Shown here piece after piece: positions 15,834 through 26,142 of a stretch of DNA of 64,000 bases. A model generated the notes under the pieces. The model had not been told where the DNA came from. It saw only the letters and a program-made list of their open reading frames with translations, and ran no database searches. The first letter of the stretch is position 1; each line of letters starts with the position of its first letter. Both the position numbers and the translations under genes were made by a program. Origin of the DNA: Lacticaseibacillus mingshuiensis (GTDB lineage: Bacteria > Bacillota > Bacilli > Lactobacillales > Lactobacillaceae); the NCBI RefSeq assembly GCF_016861785.1, contig NZ_BOLS01000004.1, forward strand, positions 112,903 to 176,902, in the 5' to 3' direction.

Positions 15834-17705
15834 ATGGCTAAAATGACAAATGAATCGAAACATCGTGTGAAGTTGTACAAGCGCGGCCGTCAATGGGTCG
15901 CGATGGGCTTGACGGTCCTGGCACTCGGCAGTGCGGTCGCGGTCACGTTGCCAATGACGGCCCCGGTCCAAGTGGTACAGGCGGCTGACGATGATGTCAC
16001 GATTCCGACCTTTAATGGGGTTGGGCGGATACAGTTGACCGGCAATACAGCGACAAATCCGCAACCCGTAACGTTGGTGATCGAATATATCGACGTTGAT
16101 AACAATAATGCAGTGCTGGAGCGCGACATCTTCGCCAACCAGCAGACGGGTAATACAGGTACGTATAATACCGTGGACACAAATTTGACCCCGCTGGATG
16201 CCTATAACTTTGGCTCGCAACCGAATCGCTATCAATACACGCAGGGCAACACTGTCAACTTTTCTATCCCCGAAGATGCCACCGGCGAATACGTGGTTCA
16301 ATTCCCAATGAAGCAGGTCCACGCATATGACACCACGACGACCAGCCTCGCCGTCAGCTACACGGGTCTGCCCAATGCCGCAAGCTATGCGACAAACGCG
16401 ACCTACACTTGGAACACGGACACCAACAACGCGACTGGCCAGGTTGTTTACACCTATGCCGGACTGAGCGGACTGACGCTGCCGACTGTGATGGGCTATT
16501 CGACGACCGCGACGCAGGCCAGCGCGACCCCTACCGTCACGACCTACGATACGCTGACGAATGGCGCGCCACAGGATACGTCGATCACGTTCAACTATAC
16601 GGCTGACCCGCAATACTCGTATATCCAGTACATCGATGATGACAATAATCACTACCAAGTTGGGACGCTCGAGAACCTCTCCGGTGTGACCGACGAAACG
16701 ATCAACTGGACGGCGACCGTCCCAGATGGCTATCAGCTCGCGGACGGCCAAGCCGCCAGTGGGACGTTGACCTTGTCTTACAACGAGGATGGCGACATGC
16801 CTGTCGTGCAGGTTCACCTGACGCACAAGCACACGCAATCGACCATGACGACCACGAATTCAGTGGCCTACACCTACGCGGAAACGGACGGCTTTTTACC
16901 TGCGGCCCAGCGCACGGCCTTGCCTGCCACGCAGAACGTAACGGTGCAGTGGCAAGGCGACACCGACGAAGCGACTGGCATCACGACCTGGACGCCAGGC
17001 ACTGAGACAAATACGGTGACAAATCCCGCTGTGAACGGCTATCATGCGGCGGCGGCCACCACCGATTTTTCCCAGACAAGCACGACCGCGACGCCTGCGG
17101 ATCAGACGCAGACGGTCGCCTATGAAGCGGATCCCGAAACGGTGACGGTCGAATTCGTCGACGCCGATGGGAATGTGCTGAAGCAGCAGGTCCTCAACGG
17201 TTACACGGATCAGCAGCTGACCATCGACACCGCGGCGCTTGGCTTGCCGGACGGTTATGTGCTGGCAAGCGGGCAGGCCGCCAGCGTGGCGTACGTACTG
17301 ACGGGGGATGCGGACCAGACCATCCAGATCCACCTCATCAGCAAGGACGCTTCGACCGGCAATGACACCACGGATCCGGACAACAATACCGGCAACCCGG
17401 ATACCAATACCGGCAACCCAGACACCAACACCGGCACCCCGGATACTGATTCGGACACCACGACCGATAATCAGGGCAAAGACTCCGAGTCGACGGACAG
17501 TCAGAAGCCGACAACACCGAAGTCCGAGACGACTACTGGCCAAGCGAAAACAGCGCAGACGACGAAGGCCAAGAATGGCCAAAATAGTCTGCCGCAGACC
17601 GGCGACGAAACAAGCCCGGCCGGCGTCATTGCAGGGCTGGTCGTGATCGGCCTCTTGTTCGGTTTTGCCGGCAAGCGCAAGCATGACGGTCAAAACGAGG
17701 CGTAA
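15834..17705 (+). CDS. LPQTG-anchored MucBP-type surface protein
   Basis: 623-aa wall-anchored protein. KLYKRGRQWVAMG (residues about 13-25) is a KxYKxGKxW-type signal with cleavage probably after VQAAD. The body has beta-rich MucBP-like units: VTLVIEYIDVDNNNAVLERD (about 80), YSYIQYIDDDNNHYQVGTLEN (about 260) and VTVEFVDADGNVLKQQVLNGYT (about 435). Residues about 505-545 are a short Asn/Thr/Pro/Asp repeat (NTGNPDT units), then a Ser/Thr/Lys-rich linker, LPQTGDE and a hydrophobic tail ending GKRKHDGQNEA. Likely adhesion to mucus or matrix. It has its own promoter and terminator. Confidence 0.85.
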   Translation: MAKMTNESKHRVKLYKRGRQWVAMGLTVLALGSAVAVTLPMTAPVQVVQAADDDVTIPTFNGVGRIQLTGNTATNPQPVTLVIEYIDVDNNNAVLERDIFANQQTGNTGTYNTVDTNLTPLDAYNFGSQPNRYQYTQGNTVNFSIPEDATGEYVVQFPMKQVHAYDTTTTSLAVSYTGLPNAASYATNATYTWNTDTNNATGQVVYTYAGLSGLTLPTVMGYSTTATQASATPTVTTYDTLTNGAPQDTSITFNYTADPQYSYIQYIDDDNNHYQVGTLENLSGVTDETINWTATVPDGYQLADGQAASGTLTLSYNEDGDMPVVQVHLTHKHTQSTMTTTNSVAYTYAETDGFLPAAQRTALPATQNVTVQWQGDTDEATGITTWTPGTETNTVTNPAVNGYHAAAATTDFSQTSTTATPADQTQTVAYEADPETVTVEFVDADGNVLKQQVLNGYTDQQLTIDTAALGLPDGYVLASGQAASVAYVLTGDADQTIQIHLISKDASTGNDTTDPDNNTGNPDTNTGNPDTNTGTPDTDSDTTTDNQGKDSESTDSQKPTTPKSETTTGQAKTAQTTKAKNGQNSLPQTGDETSPAGVIAGLVVIGLLFGFAGKRKHDGQNEA

Positions 17706-17737
17706 TGGCTCATCGCCGCACGCCCGGTAACGCACTC

Positions 17738-17783
17738 AAGGCATCCTCATCAGGCACTTTCGCTGGTGGGGGTGCCTTTTTTC
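17738..17783 (+). terminator. terminator after the second LPQTG protein
   Basis: AAGGCA...TGCCTTTTTT with an inner GGCAC/GTGCC stem. Confidence 0.8.
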
Positions 17784-17864
17784 GTTACCGCGCGTTTCAG
17801 GAAAAATAATCCCAAGGCGCCTCAAACCGGCCGTATTTCACCCGTGACTTCTCGCCTGCGACGG

Positions 17865-17893
17865 TTGAGTGCCCGGCGGTTTTACGGTACACT
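17865..17893 (+). promoter_or_regulatory. promoter of the rsmG-noc-soj-spo0J cluster
   Basis: TTGAGT, 17 bases, TACACT. Transcription would begin near 17900. Confidence 0.65.
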
Positions 17894-17903
17894 AGACGGG
17901 TAC

Positions 17904-17926
17904 GTGAAACGGCGTCTCTGTTTCAC
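17904..17926. promoter_or_regulatory. GTGAAAC-N9-GTTTCAC inverted repeat in the rsmG leader
   Basis: The two halves are identical to the parS half-sites (parS is GTTTCACGTGAAAC) but in everted order and separated by nine bases. It lies at the transcription start of the cluster encoding ParB and Noc. It may be a regulatory hairpin or an altered ParB/Noc site; no perfect parS was found in the window. Confidence 0.4.
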
Positions 17927-17968
17927 AAAAACCGGCGTTGAAACGCTGAGATAAAGGGCTGGTGCAAG

Positions 17969-18700
17969 ATGGATCCAGAACAATTCAAGGCGGCACTGGC
18001 GGCGGCAGACTGGCCGCATGACCCGGCACAACTCGCGCAGTTTGCGACGTATTATCGCTATCTGGTCGCGGAAAACGAGAAGATGAACTTGACGGCGTTG
18101 ACCGCCGAACCCGATGTGTACCTGAAGCATTTTTACGACTCGCTCACGCTGTTGCAGGCGGCACCGGATCTCAAAAACGCGGAGCTGGCCTTGTGCGATG
18201 TCGGCGCTGGGGCGGGTTTTCCGTCCCTGCCGGTGAAAATTCTGAATCCGCAGCTGCATGTGACCATCGTCGACGCGCTTCAAAAACGGATCGATTTTCT
18301 GGCCAGGCTCACCGAGCAATTGGGCCTCGATGACGTTCAGCTGGTGCATGCGCGGGCCGAGGCGTTCGGCGCCAAGACCAGCGGCTATCGGGCGAGCTTC
18401 GATGTTGTCACGGCGCGGGCGGTGGCTCCGCTGAATGTGCTGGCCGAGCTGTGCCTGCCGCTGGTGAAAATCGGCGGGCGGTTCATCGCGATGAAGGGCA
18501 GCCGGGCGGAGCGCGAAGTCGATGCGGCGCAAACCGCGCTCGATCTGCTTGGCGGCGAGGTGACGGCCGAGCTTGATGTGACGCTGCCGGAAACTGGGGA
18601 TGCACGAGGCCTCGTGGTCATCACGAAGGTCGCCAAAACGCCAGGCAAGTATCCGCGCAAGCCTGGCACGCCGGCAAAGCAACCGTTGGGCGGCAAATAG
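17969..18700 (+). CDS. rsmG: 16S rRNA (guanine527-N7)-methyltransferase RsmG
   Basis: 243-aa SAM-dependent enzyme (GidB) that methylates G527 of 16S rRNA in the 30S subunit; its loss gives low-level streptomycin resistance in other bacteria. Seen: N-terminal helices, [10 protein letters not shown] (36-45), [12 protein letters not shown] (51-62), SAM motif [16 protein letters not shown] (70-85), [15 protein letters not shown] (95-109), TARAVAPL (145-152) and [10 protein letters not shown]. Length is normal, with a short basic tail. First gene of the conserved origin-proximal set. Confidence 0.96.
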   Translation: MDPEQFKAALAAADWPHDPAQLAQFATYYRYLVAENEKMNLTALTAEPDVYLKHFYDSLTLLQAAPDLKNAELALCDVGAGAGFPSLPVKILNPQLHVTIVDALQKRIDFLARLTEQLGLDDVQLVHARAEAFGAKTSGYRASFDVVTARAVAPLNVLAELCLPLVKIGGRFIAMKGSRAEREVDAAQTALDLLGGEVTAELDVTLPETGDARGLVVITKVAKTPGKYPRKPGTPAKQPLGGK

Positions 18701-18717
18701 GCAAGGAGGAAAAAGAC

Positions 18718-19674
18718 GTGGCACTTTCGTTTTTTGGGCGTAAAAAACAGGAACCAGAACGGCCGAGCGTAACTGAGATTCCGCTCGCCGATATCGTGCC
18801 GAACCGGTTTCAGCCCCGCAAAGTCTTTTCTAAAGAGGCAATCGCGGAGCTGGCTGAAACGATCAAGGCACATGGCTTGCTTCAGCCGATCGTCGTGCGC
18901 GAATACGAGCCAGGCAAATATGAGATCATCGCTGGGGAGCGGCGGTTTCGGGCCATGCAGAGCCTGAAGTTCGACACGGCGCCGGCCTTGGTCCAGAAGA
19001 TGAGTGACGAGGAAAGTGCCGCGATGGCGCTGATCGAGAACCTCCAGCGTGAGGGCTTGTCCGCCATCGAGGAAGCCGAAGCCTACACCGAATTGATGAC
19101 GCTGAATCACATGACGCAACAAGCCCTTGCCCAGCAGCTGGGCAAGAGTCAGTCCTTTGTCGCCAACAAGTTGCGTCTGCTCAAGCTGTCCGAAGGCGCC
19201 CAGCAGGCCATCATGAACGGCGAGCTGTCCGAGCGCCATGGCCGCGAACTGTTGCGGCTGGACGATTATCATCAGGAGCTGCTTTTGCATGAGATCTTGG
19301 CCAACGACCTAACCGTCCAAGACACGCACCAGGCCGTGGAAAAAATTCTGAATCCGGCCGCCACCACGCCGACGCCTAACACGACGCCAGACGCGCAGGC
19401 CACGGCCCAACCAAGCGGCCTGAGTGACGCTGGCGCCGGCGCCCCAACCGATGCCGCTGCGTCGTCTGCGGAACCGGCCAAGTCGACCCGCGGCCGCAAG
19501 CCGAAAAATCCCAACCGCCACCAGATCGGCGGGCGGGATGCTCGCATGGCGGTTAATACCCTGAAACAGTCGGTCGAGATGATTCGCGACTCCGGCTTCA
19601 AGGCCACCGTCAAGCAAACGGAGACCGACGACGAGCTGCTTTTCACCATCGCGATCAAGAAAGACAAGAAGTAG
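18718..19674 (+). CDS. noc: nucleoid occlusion protein Noc
   Basis: 318-aa ParB-family CTP-dependent DNA clamp that blocks septum assembly over the nucleoid. Seen: a short amphipathic N-terminus (MALSFFGRKKQ) for membrane attachment, ParB_N motif with IAELAETIKAHGLLQPIVVRE and GERRFRAMQ (the CTP-binding GERRxR box), ENLQREGLSAIEEAEAY and the HTH LAQQLGKSQSFVANKLRLLKL. An Ala/Pro/Thr-rich insert at about 218-258 precedes a basic C-terminal dimerisation domain. Start is GTG 18718 behind AAGGAGG. Its order rsmG-noc-soj-spo0J separates it from the true ParB two genes on. Confidence 0.92.
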   Translation: MALSFFGRKKQEPERPSVTEIPLADIVPNRFQPRKVFSKEAIAELAETIKAHGLLQPIVVREYEPGKYEIIAGERRFRAMQSLKFDTAPALVQKMSDEESAAMALIENLQREGLSAIEEAEAYTELMTLNHMTQQALAQQLGKSQSFVANKLRLLKLSEGAQQAIMNGELSERHGRELLRLDDYHQELLLHEILANDLTVQDTHQAVEKILNPAATTPTPNTTPDAQATAQPSGLSDAGAGAPTDAAASSAEPAKSTRGRKPKNPNRHQIGGRDARMAVNTLKQSVEMIRDSGFKATVKQTETDDELLFTIAIKKDKK

Positions 19675-19682
19675 GAGGCACC

Positions 19683-20450
19683 ATGGCACATATCATTGCG
19701 GTAGCCAACCAAAAAGGCGGCGTCGGCAAAACGACGACCACCATCAATCTCGGCGCGTGTCTCGCCAACGCCGGCAAAAAAGTTCTGCTCATCGATGCGG
19801 ATGCGCAGGGCAATGCGACCAGCGGCGTGGGCATTCAAAAATCCCAGGTGGTCAAGGATATCTATGACGTTTTGGTCAACGAAGATCCGATCACCGAAGC
19901 GATCTTGCCGACCAGTCACAAAAATCTGTGGATCGTGCCGGCCACGATTCAGCTGGCCGGCGCCGAGATCGAACTGACCTCCCAGATGGCCCGCGAAATG
20001 CGGCTCAAGCTCGGTCTTGATCCGGTGGAAGATCAATACGATTATGTCTTGATCGATTGCCCGCCGTCGCTTGGCCAGCTGTCCATCAATGCCTTCACCG
20101 CTGCACATTCCATCTTGATTCCGGTGCAAAGCGAATACTACGCGCTGGAAGGGCTGAGCCAATTGCTCAACACCGTGCGTTTGGTCCAAAAGCATTTCAA
20201 TCCAAAACTCGCGATCGAAGGGGTCCTGCTCACGATGTACGACGCCCGCACAAACTTGGGCGCGCAAGTGATTCAGGAGGTGCGGAAGTATTTTGGCGAC
20301 AAAGTCTATGAAGTCGTCATTCCGCGCATCACCCGCCTGGCCGAGGCTCCAAGTTACGGCCAGCCGATCGTGGATTATGATCCAAAGTCAAAGGGCGCAG
20401 ACGTTTACAACGCGCTTGCAAAGGAAGTGTTGAAGGCCCATGGCGAATAA
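19683..20450 (+). CDS. soj: ParA-type chromosome partitioning ATPase Soj
   Basis: 255-aa ATPase that, with ParB, drives origin segregation and modulates DnaA. Seen: deviant Walker A KGGVGKTTT (11-19), Walker B region DYVLIDCPPSLG (about 119-130), the DADAQGNATSG segment (39-49) and NLGAQVIQEVR near the C-terminus. Length is typical. It follows noc by nine bases and overlaps spo0J by 11 bases, so all are one transcription unit. Confidence 0.96.
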   Translation: MAHIIAVANQKGGVGKTTTTINLGACLANAGKKVLLIDADAQGNATSGVGIQKSQVVKDIYDVLVNEDPITEAILPTSHKNLWIVPATIQLAGAEIELTSQMAREMRLKLGLDPVEDQYDYVLIDCPPSLGQLSINAFTAAHSILIPVQSEYYALEGLSQLLNTVRLVQKHFNPKLAIEGVLLTMYDARTNLGAQVIQEVRKYFGDKVYEVVIPRITRLAEAPSYGQPIVDYDPKSKGADVYNALAKEVLKAHGE

Positions 20451-21309
20451 AAATAGCAAAGGCCTCGGTCGCGGCATCGATGCCATTTTCAAGGATTTCG
20501 AAAGTCCGGATCTCAGCTTGTCCAACGTGGAGGAGCTGCCGCTGAAGGACATTCGCCCGAATCCTTACCAGCCGCGGAAGACGTTTGACGAAGAGGCGCT
20601 GGAAGAGCTCGCCGCGTCGATCAAAAACACCGGCGTTTTTCAGCCGATCATTGTGCGCCAAAGCGTTTCCGGCTATGAGATCATCACCGGCGAGCGGCGC
20701 TTCCGGGCGTCCAAAATGGCTGGCAAGGAGACCATTCCGGCGATCATCCGCACCTTCGATGATCCGGCCATGATGGAGATCGCGGTGCTGGAAAATCTGC
20801 AGCGCGAGGATCTCACGCCGCTGGATGAGGCGCAGGCCTATGACACTTTGATCAAGAAACTCAAGCTGACGCAGGCGGAAGTCTCCAAGCGCCTCGGCAA
20901 GAGCCGGCCGTATATCGCCAACTACTTGCGCCTGTTGACGCTGCCGCCGGAAGTGAAGAAGCTGCTCAACACCAACAAGCTCTCGATGGGCCAGGCGCGC
21001 ACCTTGCTTTCGCTGAAGGATAAGAAGAAGATCAATGCCGTCGCGAAAAAAACGGTGGCGGATGGCCTGACCGTGCGTCAACTTGAACGGCTGATCAATC
21101 AGATGAATGCCGGCGAGGCGCGGCCGCAGCACACCGAAAAGAAGAAATCACCGTATTTGCGCGCCAGCGAGAACCAGCTGGCCGGGCGCTTTGGCACCAA
21201 GGTCAATATCGCGCAGACCCAGCGCGGTAAGGGGAAGATCGAGATCGATTTTACCGACAACAGCGATCTGACCCGCATCCTGGAATTGCTGGATGTCGAC
21301 TTGAATTAA
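20440..21309 (+). CDS. parB: chromosome partitioning protein ParB (Spo0J)
   Basis: 289-aa parS-binding CTPase. Seen: KGLGRGIDAIF (5-15, the ParA-stimulating N-terminus), IRPNPYQPRKTFDEEALEELAASIK (37-61), GERRFRASK (CTP-binding box, about 86-94), ENLQREDLTPLDEAQAY, the HTH VSKRLGKSRPYIANYLRLL and MGQARTLLSL, and a C-terminal dimerisation helix ending ELLDVDLN. The start overlaps the soj stop. A clean parS (TGTTTCACGTGAAACA) was not seen in this window. Confidence 0.96.
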   Translation: MANKNSKGLGRGIDAIFKDFESPDLSLSNVEELPLKDIRPNPYQPRKTFDEEALEELAASIKNTGVFQPIIVRQSVSGYEIITGERRFRASKMAGKETIPAIIRTFDDPAMMEIAVLENLQREDLTPLDEAQAYDTLIKKLKLTQAEVSKRLGKSRPYIANYLRLLTLPPEVKKLLNTNKLSMGQARTLLSLKDKKKINAVAKKTVADGLTVRQLERLINQMNAGEARPQHTEKKKSPYLRASENQLAGRFGTKVNIAQTQRGKGKIEIDFTDNSDLTRILELLDVDLN

Positions 21310-21339
21310 CTTGCTTCTATTAGAAGGAGGGACCACGCG

Positions 21340-21534
21340 ATGTATGACTTACACGACCACGTCCTGATGAAAAAGGCGCATGCCTGCGGGACCAATGATT
21401 GGGAGATCATCCGGCTGGGCATGGACATCAAGATCCGGTGTTCGGACTGCGGCCACATCGTGATGATGAGTCGCCATGATTTTGACCGGAAAATGAAAAA
21501 GATCCTGAGCCACGCTGCCGAGGCAGAAGGCTAA
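21340..21534 (+). CDS. DUF951 family protein
   Basis: 64-aa small protein with a CxxC pair (RCSDCGHIVMM, residues about 34-44) and an earlier Cys (KAHACGTNDW), suggesting a metal-binding fold. DUF951 proteins are conserved in Bacillota and usually lie between spo0J and ychF, as here. AGAAGGAGG precedes ATG 21340. Function unknown; the position suggests a translation- or nucleic-acid-related role. Confidence 0.9.
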   Translation: MYDLHDHVLMKKAHACGTNDWEIIRLGMDIKIRCSDCGHIVMMSRHDFDRKMKKILSHAAEAEG

Positions 21535-21561
21535 ACCAAACAGAAAGCGTGAAGATCACTT

Positions 21562-22662
21562 ATGGCTTTAACAGCAGGTATCGTTGGCTTGCCCAACGTC
21601 GGTAAATCCACCTTGTTCAACGCAATCACCAAAGCGGGCGCGGAAATGGCAAACTACCCATTTGCCACGATCGACCCGAATGTCGGCATGGTCGAAGTGC
21701 CGGACGCACGGCTGACGCGCATCGATGAATTGATTCCGGCCAAGAAGATCGTCCACACGACCTTCGAGTTCACAGACATCGCCGGCATCGTCAAGGGCGC
21801 CTCGAAAGGGGAAGGCCTCGGCAACAAGTTTTTGGAAAATATTCGCCAAGTCGATGCGATCGTCCATGTCGTCCGGGCGTTTGATGACGACGAGATCACC
21901 AGCGTCACCGGCAAAGTCGACCCGATCGACGATATCGAGACCATCAACTTGGAGCTGGCCATCGCCGATCTGGACGCCATCAACAAGCGTTACGCCAAGG
22001 TGGAAAAAGTTGCCCGCACCAAGGACAAGGCGGCGCTGGCCGAATTTGCGGTCCTGCAGAAGATCAAACCGGCCCTTGAAGAAGGCAAGCCGGTGCGCGC
22101 CTTGGACTTCAATGAAGATGAGCAAAAGATCGTGAAGGGGCTCTTCCTGTTGACCTCAAAGCCCGTGCTGTATGTGGCCAACATTGCCGAAGACGACATG
22201 GCCGACCCAGAGCAGTCGCCTTACGTGAAGCAGATCGAGGATTACGCGGTGCAAGATGGCGCCGAGGCGCTGGCCATTTCCGCGAAGACCGAAGAAGAGA
22301 TCGCCGAGCTCGATGATGACGAAAAGGCCGATTTCCTGGAAGCGGAAGGCGTCACCGAACCTGGTCTGGACAAATTGATTCGCGCCAGCTATCATCTGCT
22401 GGGGCTGGCCACGTTCTTCACGGCTGGCGGCCCTGAGACCCGGGCCTGGACGTTCAAGCAGGGCATGAAGGCGCCGCAAGTAGCCGGCGTCATTCATTCC
22501 GATTTTGAACGCGGCTTTATTCGCGCCGAGACCGTGTCCTTCGCGGATCTCGACAAATTCGGCTCGATGCAGGCGGTTCGCGAAGCTGGACGCCTGCGCT
22601 CTGAAGGCAAGGAATATGTCGTGCAAGACGGCGACATCATCGAATTCCGCTTCAATGTATAG
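21562..22662 (+). CDS. ychF: redox-regulated ribosome-binding ATPase YchF
   Basis: 366-aa Obg-family P-loop protein that prefers ATP to GTP and associates with ribosomes. Seen: G1 GLPNVGKSTLFNAIT (8-22), G2/G3 region DIAGIVKGASKGEGLGNKFL, a coiled-coil domain (about 130-200), NIAEDD in place of the NKxD guanine motif, and the TGS-like C-terminus (KAPQVAGVIHSDFERGFIRAETVSF, YVVQDGDIIEFRFNV). Full length and normal context. Confidence 0.97.
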   Translation: MALTAGIVGLPNVGKSTLFNAITKAGAEMANYPFATIDPNVGMVEVPDARLTRIDELIPAKKIVHTTFEFTDIAGIVKGASKGEGLGNKFLENIRQVDAIVHVVRAFDDDEITSVTGKVDPIDDIETINLELAIADLDAINKRYAKVEKVARTKDKAALAEFAVLQKIKPALEEGKPVRALDFNEDEQKIVKGLFLLTSKPVLYVANIAEDDMADPEQSPYVKQIEDYAVQDGAEALAISAKTEEEIAELDDDEKADFLEAEGVTEPGLDKLIRASYHLLGLATFFTAGGPETRAWTFKQGMKAPQVAGVIHSDFERGFIRAETVSFADLDKFGSMQAVREAGRLRSEGKEYVVQDGDIIEFRFNV

Positions 22663-22673
22663 GGGGAACAAAA

Positions 22674-23681
22674 TTGGCAGAGAAAGACTTGAACCAAGAG
22701 GAACCAAAGACGACACCGGATGTCGCGCCTGAAGAGACCGCTAAGCAAGCCGCAACGCCTGACACGGCGGCTGAAGCGGAAACGACGACCCAGACCACGC
22801 CTTCGGAAGCAGCGCCCCAAGACGCGCCGGCAACCGAGACTGATACCGAAACGGACGCCCCGCAAACAACGGCGGAGGTGCGCGCCCAATTGGCCGAGCA
22901 AGAAGCCGACGCCAAGCCAGCGGGCCGCAATGCCAGCCGCGCTCAGAAACAGGCGGAAAAGCATGCCGCAGCCAAGGAAGCGGAAGTCGCAGACGCCGCC
23001 CTGGCCGAGGCCTCTGTGTCCGAGATGCTGGGCCAACTGACCCGCAAAAACGACGAGTACGTCTTCAAGCTGCGTCGCCAGATGACCGAAAGTGCGCTTT
23101 CGGATGAGCGGCAGGAACAGATTCTCAAGGATATTTTGCCTGAGATCCTGACCGCCCAGCGCAAGGGCCAACCGGCAACGGCGCTGTACGGCCCTGTTTC
23201 CGCAAAGGCCTCTGCATTGATCTATGCGCCAAAGCCGATCAAAAAGGCGCCCCTGTGGCTCTCCATGATCGATATCTCGCTGATCTTCATGGCGATCTTG
23301 GCCTTGGTCAACGGGGTGATGATGTACTTCGTGAAATCCAAAGATGCCGGCACCACCCAGGGCATCATTCCGCTTTTGATGATGTCCATCACAGCCGGCG
23401 TGATCTTCGCCTATTACAACGACTGGAGCATTCGCCCCAAGGATCAACGGCCAAAGTTCTGGCTGCTGATCTTGGCGGGCATCGTGGTCTTCATGGTCGG
23501 CTCCATCATCTCCGGCGTCTCGGCCCTGATTCCAGGCCCGTTGACACATGGCATGCCGTTCTGGGGTTACCTGATCGCCGCTGCGCTGTCGTACGGCATC
23601 CACTACCTGCTCAAGCGCCGTTATCACCTGCCAGGCTTGGTCGGTGGGGCCTTAGCCGCAACCAACAGAAACGCCAAGTAA
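22674..23681 (+). CDS. DUF1129 family membrane protein
   Basis: 335-aa membrane protein typical of lactobacilli, function unknown. Residues 1-100 are low-complexity and acidic (Thr/Ala/Glu/Pro), about 120-180 form a helical cytoplasmic segment (LTRKNDEYVFKLRRQM), and four or five hydrophobic helices follow from about residue 200 (SMIDISLIFMAILALVNGVMMYF..., GIIPLLMMSITAGVIFAYY..., LILAGIVVFMVGSIISG). Start is TTG 22674 after AGGGGGAAC, 11 bases behind ychF, so it is co-transcribed. Confidence 0.85.
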   Translation: MAEKDLNQEEPKTTPDVAPEETAKQAATPDTAAEAETTTQTTPSEAAPQDAPATETDTETDAPQTTAEVRAQLAEQEADAKPAGRNASRAQKQAEKHAAAKEAEVADAALAEASVSEMLGQLTRKNDEYVFKLRRQMTESALSDERQEQILKDILPEILTAQRKGQPATALYGPVSAKASALIYAPKPIKKAPLWLSMIDISLIFMAILALVNGVMMYFVKSKDAGTTQGIIPLLMMSITAGVIFAYYNDWSIRPKDQRPKFWLLILAGIVVFMVGSIISGVSALIPGPLTHGMPFWGYLIAAALSYGIHYLLKRRYHLPGLVGGALAATNRNAK

Positions 23682-23689
23682 TGACTGTA

Positions 23690-23719
23690 AGCGTTCGGGA
23701 TTTTTCCGAACGCTTTTTG
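23690..23719 (+). terminator. terminator of the rsmG-DUF1129 cluster
   Basis: AGCGTTCGG pairs with CCGAACGCT across a GATTTTT loop, then TTTTTG. Confidence 0.9.
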
Positions 23720-23747
23720 TGTCGAAAAATTATTGGCGGAATAAAAA

Positions 23748-23793
23748 CCGAACGAGTTGCGAATTTTCGGCGGATCCGCGGGACCTCGTTCGG
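23748..23793. promoter_or_regulatory. CCGAACGAG/CTCGTTCGG inverted repeat upstream of guaB (PurBox-like)
   Basis: AAACCGAACGAG and the inverted CTCGTTCGGTCTT resemble two opposed PurR boxes (core CCGAAC with A/T flank). The cores are 34 bases apart, longer than the usual Bacillus spacing, and they lie about 80 bases before the -35. A transcription-stopping hairpin is the alternative reading. Confidence 0.35.
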
Positions 23794-23829
23794 TCTTTCT
23801 ACGCTAAAATGAGGGCTTTATCATTTTAA

Positions 23830-25422
<1,593 letters not shown>

Positions 25423-25433
25423 TCGATCATTGA

Positions 25434-25472
25434 AAACACCGAAGCCGGGGTCCCGGTCTCGGTGTTTTTTTG
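25434..25472 (+). terminator. guaB terminator
   Basis: AAACACCGA...GCCGGG/CCCGGT...TCGGTGTTTTTTT forms a strong hairpin with a T run. Confidence 0.92.
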
Positions 25473-25540
25473 CGTGGAGAGATCATTGCCAGTATTTTGA
25501 ACCGCGTGCTATGATGGGCGCAATCAAATGGGAGGTGTCT

Positions 25541-25966
25541 ATGATGCCGCAGATCTATTTTCTGTGTACGGGGAATTCGTGTCGGAGTCAGATGGCTGAG
25601 GGATTTGCGCGCCACTATTTCGGCCGTGATTGGCAGGTCGCCAGCGCGGGCATTGAAGCCCATGGAGTGAACCCGCTGGCGGTGCGCGTCATGGCCGAAG
25701 CCGGCATCGGGATCACCGGTCAAACGTCAAAGAAGCTCGACCCGGAGTCTCTCGCACAAAGCGACCTTGTCGTGACGTTATGCGGGGATGCACGCGACCG
25801 TTGTCCGGTGACACCGCCCAGTGTCCGCAAGATTCATTGGCCGCTGCCAGATCCTGCCCAGGCGACGGGAAGTGAGGATGAGGTCATGGCGGTATTTCGG
25901 ACGGTTCGTGACGAGATCGACAAACGGGTCCACGAACTGGCGAACCAGGTGGCACCATCTAGTTGA
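25541..25966 (+). CDS. arsenate reductase (thioredoxin-type) / LMW phosphatase-fold protein
   Basis: 141-aa protein of the low-molecular-weight tyrosine phosphatase fold. Seen: P-loop CTGNSCRS (C9 to R15, CX5R) and the redox pair in [11 protein letters not shown] (C81 and C88), matching the C10/C82/C89 triad of thioredoxin-coupled ArsC. HWPLPDPA (about 97-104) carries the general-acid Asp. ATG 25541 follows GGGAGG. No other ars genes are nearby, so it stands alone. Arsenate reduction is inferred from the intact cysteine triad; a phosphatase role is less likely. Confidence 0.85.
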   Translation: MMPQIYFLCTGNSCRSQMAEGFARHYFGRDWQVASAGIEAHGVNPLAVRVMAEAGIGITGQTSKKLDPESLAQSDLVVTLCGDARDRCPVTPPSVRKIHWPLPDPAQATGSEDEVMAVFRTVRDEIDKRVHELANQVAPSS

Positions 25967-26142
25967 AAATAAACACGCTTTGATGCATAAGTCGAGGCGC
26001 TTTTTTGACCCTGCGTGTGAGTGCGGTGGCCACCGAAAAAGGCGGCGCACGCACGAAAATAAACTAATTAAACAAAAACGAGATAACTTGTATATTCTGT
26101 TCAAAATCGCTATCCTATCACTAACAGACAAGGAGGGACGCG

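Noticed and set aside
17904..17926. Calling the GTGAAAC/GTTTCAC repeat a parS site
   Set aside because: The half-sites are everted and nine bases apart, unlike the contiguous parS palindrome, so it is listed only as a regulatory candidate.
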